Positions 49,965 to 54,346 of a DNA stretch of 54,346 bases are shown here, in pieces. Source of the DNA: an uncultured Bariatricus sp. Its GTDB lineage: Bacteria > Bacillota > Clostridia > Lachnospirales > Lachnospiraceae. The notes under the pieces were generated by a model. The model ran no database searches. It saw only the letters and a program-made list of their open reading frames with translations, and was not told the DNA's origin. Location: positions 1 to 54,346 of the forward strand of contig CAKRFP010000018.1 of the NCBI GenBank assembly GCA_934320645.1. Reading direction: 5' to 3'. Position numbers and translations under genes: made by a program. How positions within the stretch are numbered: position 1 is the first letter of the stretch; each line of letters opens with the position of its first letter.

Positions 49965-50654
49965 TTAGCCTTGTCCATAGTACGCGTCCTTACCGTGTTT
50001 TCTGTAGTAGTGTTTATCCTGTAATTCCTGTGGGGCAGGTTTTACGTCTGGATTGATCATTTCACAGCGGGCTGCCATTTTTGCTACTTCTTCGAGTACG
50101 ACTGCGTTGTGAACTGCATTGTGAGGATCAGTTCCCCAGGTGAACGGTCCGTGGTTCTTGCAGAGTACTGCAGGCATTGCCATATATTCTGTACCTTTGA
50201 AATGTTCCACAATGAGAACTCCTGTATTCTTTTCATATGCTTCGTCGATTTCTTCTTTTGTCAGATTACGGACACATGGGATCTCACCGTACATATAATC
50301 GGCATGTGTGGTTCCATAGCAAGGGATTCCTCTTCCTGCCTGTGCCCAGCTGGTTGCCCATGGGGAATGTGTATGGACGATACCACCCATATCCGGGAAC
50401 GCTTTGTAGAGTTCCAAATGTGTTGCCGTATCAGAAGACGGATTTAAGTTGCCTTCCACGCGGTTTCCTTCCAGGTCTACAACAACCATGTCATCTGCTG
50501 TCATTTTGTCATAATCCACACCGCTCGGTTTGATCACAACAAGCCCGCTTTCACGGTCGATTCCGCTGACATTGCCCCAGGTAAATGTGACAAGTCCATA
50601 CTTAGGCAGAAGCATATTGGCTTCATAAACCTCTTTTTTCAGTTCTTCTAACAT
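49965..50654 (-). CDS. araD: L-ribulose-5-phosphate 4-epimerase
   Basis: This 229-residue class II aldolase-fold epimerase turns L-ribulose-5-phosphate into D-xylulose-5-phosphate by retro-aldol chemistry. Zn ligands are the HTH pair in GGIVHTHSPWAT and a further His near 170; GNVSG and KPSG near the start bind phosphate. The AraD-specific Tyr is in the C-terminal KHYYRKHGKDAYYGQG. It lies between araB and araA; GGAGG-type site before ATG. Confidence 0.94.
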   Translation of the reverse strand: MLEELKKEVYEANMLLPKYGLVTFTWGNVSGIDRESGLVVIKPSGVDYDKMTADDMVVVDLEGNRVEGNLNPSSDTATHLELYKAFPDMGGIVHTHSPWATSWAQAGRGIPCYGTTHADYMYGEIPCVRNLTKEEIDEAYEKNTGVLIVEHFKGTEYMAMPAVLCKNHGPFTWGTDPHNAVHNAVVLEEVAKMAARCEMINPDVKPAPQELQDKHYYRKHGKDAYYGQG

Positions 50655-50693
50655 TGCTTTAGCCTCCTGTGTTTATGTAAAATATTTCGGGTT

Positions 50694-52289
50694 CTATTTC
50701 ATAGTCTCTGTTGCAGCTTTCATGATCGGAAGCGTCTTCTTGAAGCGTTCGATAAATGCGTTGTATCCTTCTACATTCTTCGGATCCGGATCCATCTTGG
50801 TACCCTTCTGTCCTGCAAATACTTTGGCATCCAGATAATCATCCAGAGCTTCACCTTCTGCCTTGCTGTTCATGTAAGATGCAAGAAGTGCGATTCCCCA
50901 TGCTCCGCCTTCTCCGGCTGTCTCCATAACAGATACCGGTGTGTCAAGTGCTGCTGCCAGGATGCTCTGTCCAACACCTTTTGTCTTAAAGAGTCCACCG
51001 TGTCCGAGAATCTCATCAACGGCTACCTTCTCTTCTTTCAGAAGAATGTCCATTCCGACCTTCAGGACTTCCAGAGATGCATATAAGTTTGCTCTCATGA
51101 AGTTTGCAAGATTGAATTTGCTGTCTGGCATACGAACAAATAACGGACGTCCTTCATCAAATCCAACAACCGGTTCTCCTGCGAAGAAGTTGTAAGACAT
51201 CAGACCGCCGCAGTCCGCATCACCTTCCAGAGCTTTGTTGTAAAGAGTTCCGAACAGATCGTTCATATCAACTTTCATGCCGAATGCTTCTGCAAATTCT
51301 TTGAAAATATTTACCCATGCATTCAGATCTGATGTACAGTTGTTGCAGTGAACCATAGCCACAGCATCTCCTGCCGGAGTTGTTACCATATCGATCTCTT
51401 CGTGTACTTTCTCAAGTGCTTTTTCAAGAACAACCATTGCAAATACACTTGTTCCTGCTGATACGTTACCGGTGCGGACTCTGACGCTGTTCGTAGCTGC
51501 CATACCGGTTCCCGCATCACCTTCCGGAGGGCATACCGGAATTCCTGCCTGAAGCTTTCCTGTTGGATCCAGAAGCTTTGCACCTTCTTCGGTAAGTGTT
51601 CCTGCTTTTTCACCTGCAACCAGGACTTTCGGAAGGATATCTTCTACTTTCCAAGGATATCCTTTCGGTGCAACCAGTTCATCGAACTTGGCAAGCATCT
51701 CTTTATTCCAGTTACGTGTTGTGCTGTCGATCGGGAACATTCCGGATGCGTCACCAACGCCAAGGACTTTCTCTCCTGTCAGTTTCCAGTGTACATAACC
51801 TGCAAGCGTTGTAATAAAATCAATATCCTTTACATGCTCTTCTTTGTTCAGGATTGCCTGATACAGATGTGCTCCGCTCCATCTCTGTGGCATATTGAAC
51901 CGGAATAATTCTGTCAGTTCTTTTGCTGCCTGCTCTGTCATTGTATTTCTCCATGTACGGAACGGTACAAGCTGTTCTCCTGCTTTGTCAAATACCATAT
52001 ATCCATGCATCATGGCACTGAATCCAAGTGCTCCGACAGTAGTAAGCTCTACGCCATACTGCTTCTTCACATCTTCGGCAAGATCTTTGTAGCAGTCCTG
52101 AAGACCTGTCCAGATATCCTCTAACGTGTAAGTCCAGACACCGTTGTCAAGACGGTTCTCCCATTCATGGCTTCCCGAAGCAATCGGTGCATTATCTTCT
52201 CCTACCAGAACTGCTTTGATTCGTGTGGAACCAAACTCGATTCCAAGGGAAGTCTTTCCTGCTTCGATCATACTCTTTACATCACTCAT
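50694..52289 (-). CDS. araB: FGGY-family kinase, probable L-ribulokinase
   Basis: This 531-residue FGGY carbohydrate kinase has N-terminal phosphate-1 motif LGIEFGSTRIKAVLV and catalytic-region GDASGMFPID, and C-terminal GHGGLFKTKGVGQSILAAALDTPV. It is assigned as ribulokinase by position before araD and araA, since sequence alone would allow xylulokinase. It is shorter than classical AraB (about 560-570) and belongs to the Clostridial form. The start lies 50 bases after the araR stop, in the same orientation. Confidence 0.85.
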   Translation of the reverse strand: MSDVKSMIEAGKTSLGIEFGSTRIKAVLVGEDNAPIASGSHEWENRLDNGVWTYTLEDIWTGLQDCYKDLAEDVKKQYGVELTTVGALGFSAMMHGYMVFDKAGEQLVPFRTWRNTMTEQAAKELTELFRFNMPQRWSGAHLYQAILNKEEHVKDIDFITTLAGYVHWKLTGEKVLGVGDASGMFPIDSTTRNWNKEMLAKFDELVAPKGYPWKVEDILPKVLVAGEKAGTLTEEGAKLLDPTGKLQAGIPVCPPEGDAGTGMAATNSVRVRTGNVSAGTSVFAMVVLEKALEKVHEEIDMVTTPAGDAVAMVHCNNCTSDLNAWVNIFKEFAEAFGMKVDMNDLFGTLYNKALEGDADCGGLMSYNFFAGEPVVGFDEGRPLFVRMPDSKFNLANFMRANLYASLEVLKVGMDILLKEEKVAVDEILGHGGLFKTKGVGQSILAAALDTPVSVMETAGEGGAWGIALLASYMNSKAEGEALDDYLDAKVFAGQKGTKMDPDPKNVEGYNAFIERFKKTLPIMKAATETMK

Positions 52290-52339
52290 TTTTTCTTTAC
52301 CTTTCCTTTCATAAAATATATTTGATTTGATAAATATTT

Positions 52340-53461
52340 TTATTTAATGATTTTTACGGAACTCCGGTTGACAATCTCCGGCTTCAGCTCCACGCTGTCC
52401 GGCACTTCCTTCTCCCGCATCAGGTCAAGGATCTCTTCTGCCGCTTTCTTCGCAAGCTCCCGAACCGGATTCTTCACAGAAGCAAGCGGTACTTCGCAAT
52501 AGTTCGCCAGATCCGAATCATCGATTCCTATAATCGACATCTTATCCGGCACCTTGATCTTCTGCTCCAGACAAACCGCCGCAAGGCTACTCGCAACCTC
52601 ATCGTTGTAACATACACATGCCGTGCATCCCTGGATCCTTCGTAAAATCCAACTGCTGTCTTCCCGCATATTGCGTACATCCTCGGTGTCGATCCAGACA
52701 ACTCTCTCTCCTTTGATCCTGAGATCTGCTTTCATCAAAGCTTCGATATAACCGGCATATCTCCGATGTCCCTGTCCGTCATCCGCTTTGAAAATCGCCG
52801 CAATCTCACGGTGTCCGCACTGGATCAGATATTCGGTTGCCATCTTCCCTGCCATCTTGTCATCAAGACTTACATGCGGTGCTTTCAGCTCCGGATAATA
52901 ACTGTTGATAAAGATCACCGGAATTCCCTGCTCCATAATCCGTCTGTACAGATCAAGATTCGGGTTTGGAAGACCACTCTTGGTTGGTTCTGCAATGATT
53001 CCGTCCACTCTTTTCTTATCTAAAATGCTTTTCAGTATAAAGCGTTCTTTTTCTACGGAATTATTGGTGATGGAAATCTGGATCCCATATCCGGCACGTG
53101 ACATCTTGTTCTCAATCTCCTGGATGATACCGGAAAAAATATACTCCTGAACGAAGGTTGTCATCACTGCGATCTGCATCGTCTTCTTCCGCCTGATCCC
53201 AATACCGGCGCTTTCCTTGACATAAGTTCCGCTTCCGCGGCGCCTCTCGATCACGCCTTCTTTCTCTAGAACAGCGATCGCATGTCTGACGGTCTGACGG
53301 CTTACTCCAAAATGGTCGCAAAGCTGATATTCAGACTCTATCCGCTCTCCCGGCTGCAGTTCTTCCGTTTCGATCTGTTCACGGATCCATCTTACAATTC
53401 CTTCATATTTTGCTGATGTTTCTTTCACTTTTTTCTCTTCTGCCCCCTGATTTACGGACAA
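52340..53461 (-). CDS. araR: AraR-type GntR/LacI hybrid regulator
   Basis: This 373-residue protein has a GntR-type winged HTH at about 20-90 (SEYQLCDHFGVSRQTVRHAI) fused to a LacI/GalR-type periplasmic-binding domain (about 98-370). This combination is characteristic of B. subtilis AraR, which represses arabinose genes until L-arabinose binds. The listed start is TTG with only a weak GAGAG site; a GTG twelve codons on is possible. It lies directly upstream of araB and may be cotranscribed with araBDA, unlike B. subtilis. Confidence 0.9.
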   Translation of the reverse strand: MSVNQGAEEKKVKETSAKYEGIVRWIREQIETEELQPGERIESEYQLCDHFGVSRQTVRHAIAVLEKEGVIERRRGSGTYVKESAGIGIRRKKTMQIAVMTTFVQEYIFSGIIQEIENKMSRAGYGIQISITNNSVEKERFILKSILDKKRVDGIIAEPTKSGLPNPNLDLYRRIMEQGIPVIFINSYYPELKAPHVSLDDKMAGKMATEYLIQCGHREIAAIFKADDGQGHRRYAGYIEALMKADLRIKGERVVWIDTEDVRNMREDSSWILRRIQGCTACVCYNDEVASSLAAVCLEQKIKVPDKMSIIGIDDSDLANYCEVPLASVKNPVRELAKKAAEEILDLMREKEVPDSVELKPEIVNRSSVKIIK

Positions 53462-53484
53462 ATTTCTCTGCTCTCGTTATCTCT

Positions 53485-53514
53485 AATATACCTTAAAAAA
53501 CACTCGTTTTTCAA
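53485..53514 (-). promoter_or_regulatory. Promoter of araR (and perhaps araBDA)
   Basis: Minus-strand TTGAAA (53509-53514), 18 bases, TATATT (53485-53490), 24 bases before the TTG. Confidence 0.7.
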
Positions 53515-53562
53515 CCCGTAATATGTTACAAATTATCGTACAACTTTTGTGTGTTTTTGCTG

Positions 53563-53589
53563 AGTTGTATTTATTATATGTATACAACT
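53563..53589. promoter_or_regulatory. Candidate AraR operator
   Basis: AGTTGTAT and ATACAACT form a perfect 8-bp inverted repeat with an 11-base spacer, about 50 bases upstream of the araR -35. Further TTGTA/TACAA half-sites lie at about 53526-53544 and 53623-53631. B. subtilis AraR binds ATTTGTAC-type palindromes, so the words agree but the spacing does not. Confidence 0.45.
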
Positions 53590-53696
53590 TAAATACATAT
53601 TTATATTTCATTACCATTCTAACTTGTATTCTTCTTTTTGCTTCTTTTGTATACTTTTTCCAAAATATCGAATAATAAAGCGCTGTTTTTTGACAT

Positions 53697-53741
53697 CAAA
53701 AAGAGCGGATAAAAGCTTTCTCACTGCCTTTATCCACTCTT
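53697..53741 (-). terminator. Terminator of rpiB
   Basis: AAGAG(T)GGATAAA pairs with TTTATCC(G)CTCTT around a 15-base loop, followed by TTTTT on the minus strand, 17 bases after the stop. Confidence 0.85.
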
Positions 53742-53757
53742 CCTGTTTTCATCCACT

Positions 53758-54201
53758 CTACTGATTTTCTTCGATCGCCATAATCATATCTACACGATCC
53801 TGATGACGTCCTCCAAGGAACTCTGCACCAAGGAATGTGTCAAGGATCATCTTCGCCATCTCGATTCCGATTACTCTTGCACCGAATGCGATCACATTTG
53901 CATTGTTATGTTCTCTCGCCATCTTCGCAGTATATGGCTCAGAACATACCGCTGCACGGACGCCATGAACCTTATTGGCTGCCATTGAAATTCCAAGACC
54001 TGTGCCGCATATTGCAACTCCGAGATCCACTTCTCCGTCTGCAACTGCTTTTCCAATCTTTTCACCGTATTTCGGATAAGGACAGCTCTCATAAGAATCC
54101 GTTCCGTAATTGACAACCTCGTATCCTTTTTCCACAAGATACTCTACCACCTGCTTTTTCATATCCACCGCAGAATGGTCATTCGCAATCCCAATCTTCA
54201 T
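53758..54201 (-). CDS. rpiB: Ribose-5-phosphate isomerase B
   Basis: This 147-residue RpiB/LacAB-family isomerase interconverts ribose-5-phosphate and ribulose-5-phosphate. It has D8-H9 in ANDHSA, the anion-hole/catalytic loop ICGTGLG with Cys near 69, and REHNNANV with phosphate-binding His/Asn. The single-gene form with Cys favours RpiB over LacA/LacB subunits. It complements the ara operon next door by linking pentose phosphates. An inverted repeat and a group II intron end lie upstream, so its promoter may have been separated from it by the insertion. Confidence 0.93.
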   Translation of the reverse strand: MKIGIANDHSAVDMKKQVVEYLVEKGYEVVNYGTDSYESCPYPKYGEKIGKAVADGEVDLGVAICGTGLGISMAANKVHGVRAAVCSEPYTAKMAREHNNANVIAFGARVIGIEMAKMILDTFLGAEFLGGRHQDRVDMIMAIEENQ

Positions 54202-54246
54202 AGATAAACACCTCCTCTACTTTATACTTAATACTTACAAATCTGA

Positions 54247-54269
54247 AATAAGAAACTCTATTTCTTATT
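54247..54269. repeat. 9-bp inverted repeat abutting the intron end
   Basis: AATAAGAAA and TTTCTTATT pair perfectly around a 5-base loop. It touches the predicted intron boundary and lies 46 bases upstream of rpiB. Class C introns choose terminator-like hairpins, usually in the 5' exon; here it would be in the 3' exon. Confidence 0.7.
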
Positions 54270-54346
54270 ATCGAGTAGGAGGCGGTGACTAACCGCCGTC
54301 CTCTCACACCACCGTGCGTACCGTTCGGTACACGGCGGTTTCAATA
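54270..54346 (-). mobile_element. 3' end of a group II intron (domains V and VI), truncated by the window edge
   Basis: On the minus strand, 54339-54308 folds as a domain V: a 9-bp lower stem ACCGCCGTG/CACGGTGGT, a CG bulge and an upper stem closed by GAAC. The lower stem contains the CGC catalytic triad of class IIC introns. Domain VI follows (54297-54281), GGCGGT/ACCGCC with a bulged A, then CCTACTCGAT as the 3' end. The reverse transcriptase frame would lie beyond the window. Confidence 0.7.

Overview
The window looks like a chromosomal segment of a low-to-mid GC anaerobic Firmicute, most likely a Lachnospiraceae gut bacterium. The reasons are strong AGGAG-type ribosome binding sites, two type III glutamine synthetases, ATP-type PEP carboxykinase, sporulation-type wall hydrolases, a murB-rapZ-whiA-crh block and polysaccharide-derived sugar operons. 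No species assignment can be made by eye. Almost all genes lie on the minus strand; the exceptions are a CNNM/HlyC-type transporter, pckA, a CwlC-like amidase, one HAD phosphatase and a SleB-like hydrolase.

Layout. 1-3.7 kb: housekeeping (phosphoesterase, XTP pyrophosphatase, 23S rRNA methyltransferase), an Asn-rich orphan peptide and a DUF1700-like membrane protein. 3.7-8.2 kb: tandem glnN paralogues. 8.3-9.4 kb: tRNA-Glu(CUC) and class II fructose-bisphosphate aldolase sharing one promoter. 9.4-13.5 kb: lipid kinase, then murB-rapZ-whiA-crh. 13.7-17.5 kb: HlyC-type transporter, pckA with a structured leader, and a 540-base hairpin-rich non-coding tract. 17.5-19.6 kb: a sigma-factor-like protein lacking its DNA-binding parts, a 38-residue membrane peptide and a spore-type amidase. 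19.7-25.5 kb: GntP permease, sugar-acid dehydratase, KDG kinase and KDPG aldolase with a GntR/FadR regulator, together a semi-phosphorylative Entner-Doudoroff route. 26.5 kb: a 200-base palindromic element. 26.8-30.2 kb: a phosphatidylserine/phosphatidylethanolamine operon. 30.2-34.3 kb: polar amino-acid ABC importer, UppP, HAD phosphatase. 34.4-35.5 kb: coiled-coil SleB hydrolase. 35.6-48.0 kb: LacI regulator, CUT1 sugar importer, LacZ, GH65 phosphorylase, EamA exporter, beta-phosphoglucomutase and M42 peptidase. 48.3-53.5 kb: araR and araBDA. 53.7-54.3 kb: rpiB, then the 3' end of a group II intron running off the window.

How the genes work together. The sugar operons feed glycolysis and the pentose phosphate pathway: arabinose enters as xylulose-5-phosphate next to rpiB, gluconate-type acids as pyruvate plus glyceraldehyde-3-phosphate, and disaccharides as galactose, glucose and beta-glucose-1-phosphate. 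Aldolase, PckA and the Crh-like HPr paralogue sit at central carbon control points. No complete new defence or mobile system is visible. The most unusual material is non-coding: two long palindromes with different arms but shared end sequences, a three-way-junction leader before pckA, tandem palindromic units inside the ara operon, and a palindrome shared by two intergenic regions. The most unusual protein is the truncated sigma-like factor.
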